Assembly (NCBI RefSeq): GCF_006439055.1
Contig: NZ_RCZC01000002.1
Location: forward strand, 703,351 to 767,350
Origin: Sphingomonas glacialis
GTDB taxonomy: Bacteria > Pseudomonadota > Alphaproteobacteria > Sphingomonadales > Sphingomonadaceae
Direction: 5' to 3'
Length of the DNA stretch: 64,000 bases
Shown here: positions 51,045-60,259 of the stretch, one piece after another
Layout of the letters: every line of letters begins with the position of its first letter
Numbering within the stretch: position 1 is the first letter of the stretch
Translations under genes and position numbers: made by a program
The notes under the pieces: model-generated
What the model saw: the letters and a program-made list of their open reading frames with translations, nothing else
Databases searched by the model: none
What the model was told of the DNA's origin: nothing

Positions 51045-53341
51045 TGCGCGAAAAGGAACTGCGCCTCGCGCTCGTCTGCTATGGCGGGATCAGCCTTGCG
51101 GTGTACATGCACGGCATCACCAAGGAGATCTGGCGCCTCGCGCGCGCCAGCCGCGCGTTCCACGCGGGCGACCCTGCAGCGGCGACTGGCAGCGAGGCGG
51201 TCTATTTCGCCTTGTTCGAGGAGATCGAGGCCGAGACCGGGCTCCGCTTGCGCGTGCTGGTCGATATCATCGCCGGCGCGAGCGCGGGCGGGATCAACGG
51301 CATTTTCCTGGGGCAGGCGATCAGCACCGGGCAGAGCCTCGAACCGCTCACCCAGCTCTGGCTCGATTCGGCGGACATCGAGGCGTTGGTCGATCCCAAG
51401 CAAGCGCCGACGCATCGCTTCACCAAGGTCTGGGCGCTGCCGCTCGCCTGGATGGCGGGGCGGCGCGACGGCGATGATATCGACCAGACCGTCGAGCCCG
51501 GCGAGCGCGAGGAAGTCCGCGCCAAGCTCTCGCACTTCATCCGCTCGCGCTGGTTCGAGCCGCCCTTTGGCGGCGAGCGCTTCACCGGTCTGATCCTCGA
51601 CGCGCTGGCGGCAATGGCGGCGTCGCCGCGCGCGCCACGTCTGCTCCCCGCCGGCCAGCCGCTCGACCTGTTCGTCACCGTCACCGATTTCCGCGGCCAT
51701 CCCGAACGCCTGACGCTCCATTCCCCGCCCGAGGTGATGGAGACCGAGCACCGCGTCATCGTGCCGTTCAGCGACCATGGCATCGCCGGCGAGACGCTCG
51801 CCGACCCAGCCGAGCTCGCCTTTGCCGGACGCGCGACGTCGAGCTTCCCGGGCGCCTTCCCGCCCTTCATGGTCGGCGAGCTCGACCGCGTGCTCGAAAC
51901 CCGCAAGTCGAGCTGGCCCGGCCGCGCCGCCTTCCTCAAACGCATCCTGCCGCGCCAGTTCGCCGCCAATGCCGCCGAGAGCGCGGTGCTGATCGACGGT
52001 TCGGTGCTCAACAACGCGCCCTTCCGCCCCGCGATCGAAGCGCTGCGCGAACGCCCGGCGCGTCGCCAGGTCGATCGCCGCTTCGTCTATATCGACCCCA
52101 ATCCGCGCGGCGCGCTCGTGTTCGGCGCGACGCGCAGCGAAGTCCCCGGCTTCTTCCAGACGATCCTCGGCGCGGTCACCGAACTGCCGCGCGCGCAGCC
52201 GATCCGCGACAATCTCGAGGAGATCGCCACGCGCTCACGCCAGATCGAGCGGATGCGCGCGATCGTCGCCGGAATTCGGCCCGAGGTCGAAAAGCAGGTC
52301 GAGGGGCTGTTCGGCTACACGCTGTTCCTCGATTCACCGACCGCGGCGCGGCTCGCGACCTGGCGCCGCCGCGCGCAGGCCGCCGCCGCCAAGAGCGCGG
52401 GCTATGGCTATGCCGCCTACGGCCATCTCAAGATCAACGGCGTGGTCGAGGGGATCACCGACCTGCTCCACCATGCCGGCGGCGAGCCCGGCGGGCAGCG
52501 CTGGCGCCGCATCCGCGGGCACATCGCGCAAGCGGTCAGCGCGCGCGGGTTCGACGAAATGCAATCGAGCTTCGCCGGCGGCGCGAGCCGCGCGACGATC
52601 GGCTTTCTGCAGACCTTCGACCTCGGCTTTCGCCTGCGCCGGCTGCGCCTGCTCGCGCGCCGCATCACCGATCTCGAAGGCGACCAGCCCGAGGCCGAGC
52701 TCGCCCCGATCCGCGAGGCGATCTATGAGAGCCTCGCCGCATATCTCGAATGCAAGCGGACCGATCGCTACGCCGCGCTCCGCGACGCCGTCCAGTCGCT
52801 CAGCGGCGATGCCGGACCGCTGCTCGATACGCTCGGCGCGGCGATGGACCTGAAGGCGCTCGACATCCGCACCGAGGAGCGGCTGGCAGGGGCGTTCGCC
52901 CGGCTCAGCCGCGACATCAAGCGCCCGATCCTGCTGACCTATCTCGGCTTCCCCTATTTCGATGTCGCGACGCTGCCGCTGTTGCAGGGCGAGGGGCTCG
53001 ACGAATTCGACCCGATCAAGGTCGACCGGATCTGCCCCGACGATGCCGCGAGCATCCGCAGCGGCGGTGCCGAGGCGAGTTTGAAGGGCATCCAGTTCAA
53101 CAGTTTCGGCGCCTTCTTCAGCCGCGCCTATCGCGAGAACGACTATCTCTGGGGCCGGCTGCACGGTGCCGAACGGATGATCGACATCGTGCTGTCGGCG
53201 CTCGAACCGGGGATGACGCTCAAGGCCGGCCGCACCGCCGCGATCAAGCGCGCGGCGTTCCTTGCGATCCTCGACGAGGAAGCCGAGAAGCTGACCGCGG
53301 TCCCCGGCCTGTTCGAGACGCTGCGCCGCGAGATCGGCTGA
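51044..53341 (+). CDS. Large patatin-like phospholipase family protein
   Basis: A 765-residue protein, much longer than a simple patatin domain. The nucleophile elbow G-x-S-x-G is at 'GASAGGING' with S80, the oxyanion region is 'CYGGISLAVYMHG' near 12, and the dyad Asp is D318 in 'IDGSVLNNAPF', so the catalytic dyad is complete. Residues 340-765 form a helical C-terminal extension I cannot assign, seen in actinobacterial and alphaproteobacterial DUF3376-type patatins. No signal peptide. The start codon overlaps the EEP-family stop, suggesting a joint role in lipid breakdown or remodelling. Confidence 0.85.
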   Translation: MREKELRLALVCYGGISLAVYMHGITKEIWRLARASRAFHAGDPAAATGSEAVYFALFEEIEAETGLRLRVLVDIIAGASAGGINGIFLGQAISTGQSLEPLTQLWLDSADIEALVDPKQAPTHRFTKVWALPLAWMAGRRDGDDIDQTVEPGEREEVRAKLSHFIRSRWFEPPFGGERFTGLILDALAAMAASPRAPRLLPAGQPLDLFVTVTDFRGHPERLTLHSPPEVMETEHRVIVPFSDHGIAGETLADPAELAFAGRATSSFPGAFPPFMVGELDRVLETRKSSWPGRAAFLKRILPRQFAANAAESAVLIDGSVLNNAPFRPAIEALRERPARRQVDRRFVYIDPNPRGALVFGATRSEVPGFFQTILGAVTELPRAQPIRDNLEEIATRSRQIERMRAIVAGIRPEVEKQVEGLFGYTLFLDSPTAARLATWRRRAQAAAAKSAGYGYAAYGHLKINGVVEGITDLLHHAGGEPGGQRWRRIRGHIAQAVSARGFDEMQSSFAGGASRATIGFLQTFDLGFRLRRLRLLARRITDLEGDQPEAELAPIREAIYESLAAYLECKRTDRYAALRDAVQSLSGDAGPLLDTLGAAMDLKALDIRTEERLAGAFARLSRDIKRPILLTYLGFPYFDVATLPLLQGEGLDEFDPIKVDRICPDDAASIRSGGAEASLKGIQFNSFGAFFSRAYRENDYLWGRLHGAERMIDIVLSALEPGMTLKAGRTAAIKRAAFLAILDEEAEKLTAVPGLFETLRREIG

Positions 53342-53396
53342 CGCGGGGACGACGCGGCAGGTTGGCAACCCACCGCATTGCCATTACGCTGCCGTC

Positions 53397-53723
53397 ATGC
53401 AGTTCCTCAAAATCCTCTTCTGGTGTCTCCTCGCGTTCATCGCGGCGGTCTTCACGCTCGGCAACTGGACCAGCGTGCCGATCAAATTGTGGGGCGGGAT
53501 GGAGGCGCTGGTGAATCTGCCGCTGCTGCTGCTGCTCACCTTCCTCGCCGGATTGGTGCCGACCTTGCTGTGGCATTCGACGCTGCGCTGGCGGCTGCGC
53601 AACCGCCTCGCCGCCGCTGAGCGGGCGTTGCACGATCTGCGCGTCACCGCCGCCCCCGTGCCGGTCTCGACGCTAAGCCCGGATCCGGTCATCGTCACTC
53701 CGCATGCGGTCGACCCGGCATGA
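53397..53723 (+). CDS. LapA-domain (DUF1049) membrane protein
   Basis: A 108-residue protein with two transmembrane helices (about 3-22 and 40-60) and a basic cytoplasmic tail ('RWRLRNRLAAAERALHDLRV'), the LapA/YciS layout. In E. coli LapA works with LapB to regulate LpxC turnover and lipopolysaccharide assembly; here only LapA is adjacent. It overlaps the pyrF ATG by four bases, which is the E. coli-like lapA-(lapB)-pyrF order without lapB. Confidence 0.85.
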   Translation: MQFLKILFWCLLAFIAAVFTLGNWTSVPIKLWGGMEALVNLPLLLLLTFLAGLVPTLLWHSTLRWRLRNRLAAAERALHDLRVTAAPVPVSTLSPDPVIVTPHAVDPA

Positions 53724-54394
53724 GCAACCGCATCTACGTCGCGCTCGACACGCCCGATCTCGCCAAGGCCCATGCGATGGCGGGCAAGGTCCGCCGCCAT
53801 GTCGGCGGGATCAAGCTCGGGCTCGAATTCTTCATGGCCAATGGCCGCCCGGGCGTGCGCGAGATGGCCGAGCTCGGCCTGCCGATCTTCCTCGACCTCA
53901 AGCTGCACGACATTCCCAACACCGTCGCCAAGGCGATCATGGCGCTGCGCGAACTCGCCCCGGCGATCCTGACGGTCCATGCCGCAGGCGGGCGCGCGAT
54001 GCTCGAGGATGCCAAGGCCGCCGCACCCGCAGGCACCAAGGTGGTCGCGGTGACGACGCTGACCAGCCTCGACGGGACCGACCTCAAGTCGATCGGGTGC
54101 ATGGGCGATCCGCACGAACAGGTGCTGCGCCTGACCGAACTCGCCCGCGATTCGGGTGTCGATGGCGTGGTCTGCTCGGGCGAGGAAGTCGCCGCCGCGC
54201 ATAAATTCTGGCCCAAGGGCTTTTTCGTCGTGCCCGGCGTCCGGCCCGCCAATGGCGTGATCGGCGACCAGAAGCGCGTCGTCACGCCGCGCGCCGCGAT
54301 CGACGGCGGCGCGTCGATCCTGGTGGTCGGCCGCCCGATCACGCAAGCCGAGGATCCCGACACCGCGGCGCGCGAGATTGCCGCGACGCTTTAG
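53720..54394 (+). CDS. pyrF: Orotidine 5'-phosphate decarboxylase
   Basis: The last enzyme of UMP synthesis, 224 residues, a TIM barrel. The Asp-Lys-Asp catalytic array is in 'DLKLHDIPNTV' near 55, the N-terminal 'VALDTPDLAKA' binds the substrate, and the phosphate-binding 'VVGRPITQAEDP' lies near the C-terminus. ATG overlaps the lapA-like stop. The length is normal. Confidence 0.95.
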   Translation: MSNRIYVALDTPDLAKAHAMAGKVRRHVGGIKLGLEFFMANGRPGVREMAELGLPIFLDLKLHDIPNTVAKAIMALRELAPAILTVHAAGGRAMLEDAKAAAPAGTKVVAVTTLTSLDGTDLKSIGCMGDPHEQVLRLTELARDSGVDGVVCSGEEVAAAHKFWPKGFFVVPGVRPANGVIGDQKRVVTPRAAIDGGASILVVGRPITQAEDPDTAAREIAATL

Positions 54395-54409
54395 AGCAGA
54401 AAGTTTTCG

Positions 54410-54844
54410 ATGCACAAAACGATCGTTTTGCTGATGTCCCTGTTGCTCGCTTCCGCGATCCCGGCTGTTGCGCATGCGAGCGAGGATACGGCGCCGGTGT
54501 CTGCCTCGGTCGATCAGGATGTGTTGAATTTTCTGAATCTGCTACGGAGTGGTAATGGGTCAGACGCCGTAACCGGTTTGCTGTCGTCGCCATTATGGGC
54601 CTCCAAGGCGGGAGCCCGCGAGTCGATGATCGGCCAGATTGACGCAGCAATCCGTGCGTATGGTCCCGTCCAATCATACGAAAAGCTTTCGACGAACCGT
54701 CTCGGGACGCTGGTCGTTCGGGAGTACTACCTGGTGCAACATCGCGATATGGTCGTCAGATGGGAATTTGACCTCGTGAAGTCATCGAGCGTTTGGCATG
54801 TGGGGTATTTCGGATTCACCGACCAGCCGAACGCGTGGTTTTAA
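54410..54844 (+). CDS. Secreted DUF4019-like hypothetical protein
   Basis: A 144-residue exported protein with a signal peptide ending 'AVAHA' near 22. The mature part ('DVLNFLNLLRSGNGSDAV' to 'WEFDLVKSSSVWHVGYFGF') has the helix-plus-beta-sheet look of DUF4019/SnoaL-like proteins. Its codon use is visibly less GC-rich than pyrF and trpF on either side, so it looks like a later insertion into the operon. Function unknown. Confidence 0.7.
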   Translation: MHKTIVLLMSLLLASAIPAVAHASEDTAPVSASVDQDVLNFLNLLRSGNGSDAVTGLLSSPLWASKAGARESMIGQIDAAIRAYGPVQSYEKLSTNRLGTLVVREYYLVQHRDMVVRWEFDLVKSSSVWHVGYFGFTDQPNAWF

Positions 54845-54890
54845 CACTTCGCGGGTGGCAGCATCGTCATGAAAGCAGCATAGCAAGATC

Positions 54891-55529
54891 ATGACCACGA
54901 CTGCCAAGATCTGTGGCCTGTCCACCCCCGAGACGCTAGACGCCGCGATCGACGGCGGGGCGAGCCATGTCGGCTTCGTCTTCTTCGCGCCTTCGCCGCG
55001 CACGCTGTCGCGCGACCGCGCGGCGCAGCTCGCCGCGCGGGTGCCGGCGCATGTCCAGCGCGTCGGCGTGTTCGTCGATCCCGATGACGCGCTGCTCGAT
55101 CGCGCGATCGCCGCCGGGCATCTCGACGTGCTCCAGCTCCACAAGACCGCGCCGGCCCGCAGCGCCGCGATCAAGGCTCGCACCGGCCTGCCGATCTGGA
55201 GCGCGGTCGCGGTGCGCACGCGCGCTGATCTCGCCGAGACGGCAACGTACAGCGGCGTTGCCGACCGGATCCTCTACGATGCCAAGACGCCGCCCGGCGC
55301 GGCGCTTCCCGGCGGGATGGGCGTGCGTTTCGACTGGAGCCTGCTCGAGGGCTTCCGCCATCCGCTGCCGTGGTTGCTGTCAGGTGGGCTCGATCCGGTC
55401 AATCTGCGCGAGGCGGTAGCGATGACCGGCGCGACGCTGGTCGATGTATCCTCGGGCGTCGAGAGCGCACCGGGGATCAAGGACGCAACCAAGATCCGCG
55501 CATTTCTCGAGGCGGTGCGAGACATCTAA
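54891..55529 (+). CDS. trpF: Phosphoribosylanthranilate isomerase
   Basis: A 212-residue TIM-barrel enzyme of tryptophan synthesis. The catalytic Cys is in 'KICGLSTPETLDAA' at the N-terminus and the general acid Asp is in 'ILYDAKTPPG' near 127, with 'LSGGLDPVNL' and 'DVSSGVES' as phosphate-binding loops. It leads into trpB and trpA after a palindromic repeat. Confidence 0.94.
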   Translation: MTTTAKICGLSTPETLDAAIDGGASHVGFVFFAPSPRTLSRDRAAQLAARVPAHVQRVGVFVDPDDALLDRAIAAGHLDVLQLHKTAPARSAAIKARTGLPIWSAVAVRTRADLAETATYSGVADRILYDAKTPPGAALPGGMGVRFDWSLLEGFRHPLPWLLSGGLDPVNLREAVAMTGATLVDVSSGVESAPGIKDATKIRAFLEAVRDI

Positions 55530-55537
55530 TCGTGCGC

Positions 55538-55661
55538 AAGCCCTCTCCCATCCTTCATGGGAGAGGGTTGGGTGAGGGTCTTCTTTCTGCTTCTGCCGCG
55601 CATCAGCAATGAAGAAGAAGGCCCTCACCCAACCCTCTCCCGCGAAAGCGGGAGAGGGCTT
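55538..55661. repeat. Family A palindromic repeat between trpF and trpB
   Basis: Large inverted arms of about 50 bases start AAGCCCTCTCCC on each strand. Each contains a short hairpin (GGGAGAGGG type) and the 'GGGTTGGGTGAGGG' block seen at 4507. It lies within the trp operon without a promoter-like sequence, so transcripts may be processed or attenuated here. Confidence 0.85.
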
Positions 55662-55710
55662 TACGCCGCATCCGCTCGACACGCCCGACCGAGATGCTAA
55701 ACGCCTCCCC

Positions 55711-56940
55711 ATGAACGCCCCCAACTCCTTCCGCACCCAGCCCGACGACCGCGGCCATTTCGGTGACTTCGGCGGCCGCTATGTCGCCGAGACGCTGATG
55801 CCGCTCGTGCTCGAGCTCGACACCGCCTATCGCGCCGCCAAGGCCGATCCGGCCTTCAAGGCGCAGTTCGACGATCTGCTCGAACATTATGTCGGTCGCC
55901 CCAGCCCGCTCTATTACGCCGAACGCCTCACCGAAGCGCTGCGTGAAGGCGCGCCCGAAGGCAAAGGCGCAGAGATCTGGTTCAAGCGCGACGAACTGAA
56001 TCACACCGGCGCGCACAAGATCAACAATTGCATCGGGCAGATCCTGCTCGCGATGCGGATGGGCAAGACGCGGATCATCGCCGAAACGGGCGCCGGCCAG
56101 CACGGCGTCGCCACCGCGACGGTCTGCGCGCGCTTCGGGCTGCCATGCGTGATCTATATGGGCGCCAAGGACATCGAGCGGCAGGCGCCCAACGTGTTCC
56201 GCATGAAGCTGCTCGGCGCCGAAGTCCGCCCGGTGACGAGCGGTTCGCATTCGCTCAAGGATGCGATGAACGAGGGCATGCGCGACTGGGTCGCCAACGT
56301 CCACGACACCTTCTACATCATCGGCACCGCGGCGGGCCCGCATCCCTATCCCGAAATGGTGCGCGATTTCCAAAGCGTGATCGGCATCGAGGCGCGCGCG
56401 CAGATGCTGTCGCGGATCAACCGCCTGCCCGATCTGCTGGTCGCCGCGATCGGTGGCGGATCGAACGCGATCGGCTTGTTCCACCCCTTCCTCGACGATG
56501 GTGACGTGATGATGCTCGGCGTCGAAGCGGCGGGTCGCGGGCTCGACAAGGAACATGCGGCCTCACTCGCGGGTGGCGCGCCGGGCATCCTCCACGGCAA
56601 CAAGACCTATCTGCTGCAGGACGAAGACGGCCAGATCACCGAGGCGCATTCGATCTCGGCGGGGCTCGATTATCCCGGTATCGGGCCGGAGCATAGCTGG
56701 CTGCACTCGATCGGCCGGGTGGAATACACCTCGATCACCGACACCGAGGCGCTCGACGCGTTCCAATTGCTGTGCCGGACCGAAGGCATCATTCCCGCTT
56801 TGGAACCGTCCCACGCGATTGCCGCCGTGGCGAAGCGCGCGCGGGAGATGGACCGCGATCAGATCATCCTCGCCAATCTGTGCGGGCGTGGCGACAAGGA
56901 CATCTTCACCGTCGCCGAAGCGCTGGGGGTAGCGATATGA
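55711..56940 (+). CDS. trpB: Tryptophan synthase beta subunit
   Basis: A 409-residue PLP enzyme joining indole to serine. The Schiff-base lysine is K103 in '[10 protein letters not shown]', and the phosphate-binding '[13 protein letters not shown]' near 250 and '[14 protein letters not shown]' near 130 are intact. No strong ribosome site precedes the ATG at 55711, but earlier in-frame starts belong to the repeat. Confidence 0.95.
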   Translation: MNAPNSFRTQPDDRGHFGDFGGRYVAETLMPLVLELDTAYRAAKADPAFKAQFDDLLEHYVGRPSPLYYAERLTEALREGAPEGKGAEIWFKRDELNHTGAHKINNCIGQILLAMRMGKTRIIAETGAGQHGVATATVCARFGLPCVIYMGAKDIERQAPNVFRMKLLGAEVRPVTSGSHSLKDAMNEGMRDWVANVHDTFYIIGTAAGPHPYPEMVRDFQSVIGIEARAQMLSRINRLPDLLVAAIGGGSNAIGLFHPFLDDGDVMMLGVEAAGRGLDKEHAASLAGGAPGILHGNKTYLLQDEDGQITEAHSISAGLDYPGIGPEHSWLHSIGRVEYTSITDTEALDAFQLLCRTEGIIPALEPSHAIAAVAKRAREMDRDQIILANLCGRGDKDIFTVAEALGVAI

Positions 56941-56948
56941 TCACTTCC

Positions 56949-57041
56949 CGTCGCCCCGGCGAAGGCCGGGGCCGCTGCGCTATGACGCGCATCGTCCGTC
57001 TCGCGAACACCCAGCCGGCCCCGGCCTCCGCCGGGGCGACG
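56949..57041. repeat. Family B-like palindromic repeat between trpB and trpA
   Basis: Arms starting CGTCGCCCCGGC (56949-56979) and ending GCCGGGGCGACG (57012-57041) are inverted and each holds a CGGCC...GGCCG-type hairpin. It is the GTCGCC variant of the elements at 32997 and 45457. trpA begins 20 bases later. Confidence 0.8.
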
Positions 57042-57061
57042 CTTGTGGTGGGAGCGACCGC

Positions 57062-57856
57062 ATGACCCGCCTCGCCGCCGCCTTCGCCAAGGGCCACCCC
57101 GCGCTCGTCGCCTTCGTCACCGCGGGTGACGGCCCCACCGCCGCCATCCTCGACGCGCTCGTCGAAGGCGGCGCCGACGTGATCGAACTCGGCATGCCCT
57201 TCACCGATCCGATGGCCGACGGCCCCGCGATCCAGGCCGCCAACATCCGCAGCCTGCTGGCCGGCACGCGCACCGCCGACATTCTCGCGATCGCCAAGAG
57301 CTTCCGCGCGCGCCACCCGGAAACCCCGCTCGTCCTGATGGGCTATGCCAATCCGATGACGATCCGCGGCGGCGACTGGTTCGCGAACGCCGCGCACGAC
57401 GCCGGCGTCGATGGCGTGATTTGCGTCGATATCCCGCCCGAGGAAGACCCCGAACTCGGCCCGGCACTGCGCGAAAAGGGCATCGCGCCGATCCGCCTCG
57501 CCACGCCGACCACCGACGCAGCGCGTCTGCCGACGGTGCTCGATGGCGCGAGCGGGTTCCTTTATTACGTCTCGGTCGCCGGCATCACCGGCCTGCAGCA
57601 AGCCGCGCAGACCTCGATCGACGCCGCGGTCCAGCGGCTCAAGGCGCATACCGACCTGCCCGTCGCGGTCGGCTTCGGCGTGCGCACGCCCGATCAGGCC
57701 GCCGCGATCGCCAAGGTCGCCGATGGCGTCGTGGTCGGCTCGGCAATCGTCGAACTGGTCGCGCAGCACGGCGCGGCTGCACCCGACGCGGTGCGCACCT
57801 ATATCCAGTCCCTGTCGGCGGCGATCCACACCGCCCGCGAAGGAATTCCCGCATGA
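57062..57856 (+). CDS. trpA: Tryptophan synthase alpha subunit
   Basis: A 264-residue TIM barrel cleaving indole-3-glycerol phosphate. The catalytic E42 and D53 lie in '[14 protein letters not shown]', corresponding to E49 and D60 of Salmonella. Phosphate loops 'YVSVAGITG' and 'GFGVRTPDQ' are present. Its TGA overlaps the accD ATG. Confidence 0.95.
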   Translation: MTRLAAAFAKGHPALVAFVTAGDGPTAAILDALVEGGADVIELGMPFTDPMADGPAIQAANIRSLLAGTRTADILAIAKSFRARHPETPLVLMGYANPMTIRGGDWFANAAHDAGVDGVICVDIPPEEDPELGPALREKGIAPIRLATPTTDAARLPTVLDGASGFLYYVSVAGITGLQQAAQTSIDAAVQRLKAHTDLPVAVGFGVRTPDQAAAIAKVADGVVVGSAIVELVAQHGAAAPDAVRTYIQSLSAAIHTAREGIPA

Positions 57857-58713
57857 GCTGGCTCACCAGCGTCCGCAACGCGCTCGCCTATGTCGTCCCC
57901 GCCAAGAAGGAGACGCCCGACAATCTCTGGCACAAGTGCAAGGGCTGCGGGACGATGACGTTCCACAAGGAGCTCGAGGACAATCTCCACGTCTGCCCGC
58001 ATTGCGACCATCATGATCGCATCGGGCCGCTGCTGCGCTTCGCATATGTCTTCGACAAGGGCAGCTACACGATCGTGCCGCTCCCCAAGGTGCCCGACGA
58101 CCCCCTCAAGTTCCGCGACACCAAGCGCTATGTCGACCGCATCAAGGCCGCGCGCGTCGCGACCTCCGAGGGCGACGCGCTGATCACGGCGCGTGGGACG
58201 ATCGAGGGCCGCAAGGCGGTGATCGGCGTGCAGGACTTCGCCTTTATGGGCGGATCGATGGGTCTTGCGGTCGGCGAGGCGTTCATCCGCGGCGTCGAGA
58301 CCGCGATCCAGGAGAATTGCCCGTACATCATCTTCACCGCCGCCGGTGGCGCGCGGATGCAGGAGGGCATTCTCAGCCTGATGCAGATGCCACGCGCGAC
58401 CGTGGCGATCGCGATGCTGCACGATGCCGGCCTGCCCTATATCGTCGTGCTGACCGATCCGACGACGGGCGGTGTGACGGCGAGCTATGCGATGCTCGGC
58501 GACGTGCAGATCGCCGAGCCCGGCGCGCTGATCGGCTTTGCCGGCCAGCGCGTGATCGAACAGACGATCCGCGAAAAGCTGCCCGACGGCTTCCAGCGTG
58601 CTGAATATCTGCTCGAACATGGCATGATCGACATGGTCAAGCACCGCCGCGACATGCGCGCGACGCTGGCCAGCCTGATCGATTATCTGGGCGGCGAAAG
58701 AATCGCTGCGTAA
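57853..58713 (+). CDS. accD: Acetyl-CoA carboxylase carboxyltransferase subunit beta
   Basis: A 286-residue subunit of the enzyme making malonyl-CoA. The N-terminal four-Cys zinc finger ('[10 protein letters not shown]' and 'HVCPHCDHH') and the carboxyltransferase core '[15 protein letters not shown]' and '[14 protein letters not shown]' are complete. ATG overlaps the trpA stop, the classic trpA-accD-folC arrangement. Confidence 0.95.
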   Translation: MSWLTSVRNALAYVVPAKKETPDNLWHKCKGCGTMTFHKELEDNLHVCPHCDHHDRIGPLLRFAYVFDKGSYTIVPLPKVPDDPLKFRDTKRYVDRIKAARVATSEGDALITARGTIEGRKAVIGVQDFAFMGGSMGLAVGEAFIRGVETAIQENCPYIIFTAAGGARMQEGILSLMQMPRATVAIAMLHDAGLPYIVVLTDPTTGGVTASYAMLGDVQIAEPGALIGFAGQRVIEQTIREKLPDGFQRAEYLLEHGMIDMVKHRRDMRATLASLIDYLGGERIAA

Positions 58714-58722
58714 CTTCTTCTT

Positions 58723-58831
58723 CCCCTCCCGCTTGCGGGAGGGGACGAGGGGTGGGCTCGCGCCCTCAACACGTGTTGCGCTATCGGATAGCGCGCGCCC
58801 ACCCCCTAACCCCTCCCGCAAGCGGGAGGGG
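58723..58831. repeat. Family A palindromic repeat between accD and folC
   Basis: Arms of 35 bases (58723-58757 and 58797-58831) are inverted with a few mismatches. Each has a 10-bp perfect hairpin CCCCTCCCGC/GCGGGAGGGG. Between them are a perfect 12-bp palindrome (58767-58778) and an 8-bp hairpin (58778-58794), the same two-hairpin core design as at 5260-5303. Confidence 0.85.
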
Positions 58832-58841
58832 AGGAGTTGAA

Positions 58842-60179
58842 ATGCCCGATCACGCAACTTCACAGAACCCCGCCGTGCAAACCCAGCTCGACCGTCTCTG
58901 GTCGCTGTCCCCCGGCGCCGACATTCTCGGCCTCGAGCGCATCACGGCACTGCTCGACCGGCTCGGCAACCCACACCACCGCCTACCCCCGGTGATCCAT
59001 GTCGCGGGCACCAACGGCAAAGGCTCGACCTGCGCCTTCCTGCGCGCGACCGTGGAAGCTGCGGGCCTTACCGCGCATGTCTATACCAGCCCGCACCTCG
59101 TCCGCTTCAACGAGCGGATCCGGCTCGCCGGCACGCTCATCACCGATGACGCGCTCGCCGCCTTGCTCGAAGAGGTGCTCGACCACGCGGCCGACCTGAC
59201 GGCGAGCTTCTTCGAAGTCACCACCGCCGCCGCCTTCCTCGCGTTCAGCCGCACGCCCGCCGACCTGTGCATCATCGAGGTGGGGCTCGGTGGCCGGCTC
59301 GATGCGACCAACGTGGTGGCGGCCCCGCTCGTCACCGGCATCGCGCAACTCGGGATCGATCATCAGAGCTTTCTCGGCGACACGCTCGGGGAGATTGCGG
59401 GCGAAAAGGCCGGGATCGCCAAGCCCGGCGTCCCGCTCGTGACGATGCGCTATCCCGAGCCGATCGCGGCACGCGTCGCGGCGGTCGCTCGCATGGCCGG
59501 CGCCGAGCCAGCGCCCGCCGGTGACGATTGGCGCTTCACGGTCGAAGCCGATCGCCTGCTTTATGCCGACGCCAGCGGTACGATCGAAACCCCGCTCCCG
59601 CGCATGGCCGGCCCGCACCAGCCCGAAAACCTTGCGCTCGCCATCGCGCTGCTCCGCCACCAATCCGCGGTGACGATCCCGGCCGATGCCTATCGCATCG
59701 CCGCCGAGACGACGCACTGGCCCGCGCGGATGCAGCGCCTCCACCCCGGCCCGTTGCTCGATCAGCTTCCCGCGGGCAGCCAGCTCTGGCTCGACGGCGG
59801 TCACAACCCCGCCGCGGCACAGGCGATCGCCGCAGCGCTCGACACGATCGCGCATCCCGGCGTCGGGCGCAGCGAAGTGCATCTCGTGCTCGGCATGCTC
59901 GCGAACAAGGATCCGGTCGGACTCCTCACGCCGTTCGCGCGGTTGGCGACGACGCTCCATGCGGTGCCCGTCCCGAATCACGAGCATCACGCTCCGGCAA
60001 TGCTCGCAGCGGTCGCGCATGACCTCGGAATCGCAGCGCACACCAGCGGCGACATCGCGGGCGCGTTGCGCGATATCGCGACGATCGCGGACCCGGCCGA
60101 ACCGCCGATCGTGCTGATTCTGGGCTCGCTCTACCTCGCGGGCGAAGCGCTTTCGGCCAATCACGAGGCACCCGACTGA
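58842..60179 (+). CDS. folC: Dihydrofolate/folylpolyglutamate synthase
   Basis: A 445-residue ATP-dependent ligase adding glutamates to folates. The P-loop is 'VAGTNGKGSTCAF' near 50, 'TSPHLVRFNERIR' near 85 and 'GGRLDATNVV' near 150; the C-terminal domain has 'LDGGHNPAAAQAI' near 325. The start is the ATG at 58842, whose GAGGAG ribosome site joins directly to the end of a palindromic repeat. Confidence 0.94.
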   Translation: MPDHATSQNPAVQTQLDRLWSLSPGADILGLERITALLDRLGNPHHRLPPVIHVAGTNGKGSTCAFLRATVEAAGLTAHVYTSPHLVRFNERIRLAGTLITDDALAALLEEVLDHAADLTASFFEVTTAAAFLAFSRTPADLCIIEVGLGGRLDATNVVAAPLVTGIAQLGIDHQSFLGDTLGEIAGEKAGIAKPGVPLVTMRYPEPIAARVAAVARMAGAEPAPAGDDWRFTVEADRLLYADASGTIETPLPRMAGPHQPENLALAIALLRHQSAVTIPADAYRIAAETTHWPARMQRLHPGPLLDQLPAGSQLWLDGGHNPAAAQAIAAALDTIAHPGVGRSEVHLVLGMLANKDPVGLLTPFARLATTLHAVPVPNHEHHAPAMLAAVAHDLGIAAHTSGDIAGALRDIATIADPAEPPIVLILGSLYLAGEALSANHEAPD

Positions 60180-60198
60180 CACCGAAACCGACTCAACT

Positions 60199-60219
60199 TA
60201 TTGCGATTGACTTGCAATA
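60199..60219 (+). promoter_or_regulatory. Dyad upstream of the DUF6628-like gene
   Basis: TATTGC (60199-60204) and GCAATA (60214-60219) form a perfect inverted pair around nine bases, 40 bases before the ATG. The symmetry recalls iron-regulator (Fur-type) boxes of Gram-negative bacteria, but the match to any consensus is partial. Confidence 0.3.
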
Positions 60220-60259
60220 GCGAATACCAGAGGATGCCGTCAGCAACGGAGCATCCCTA

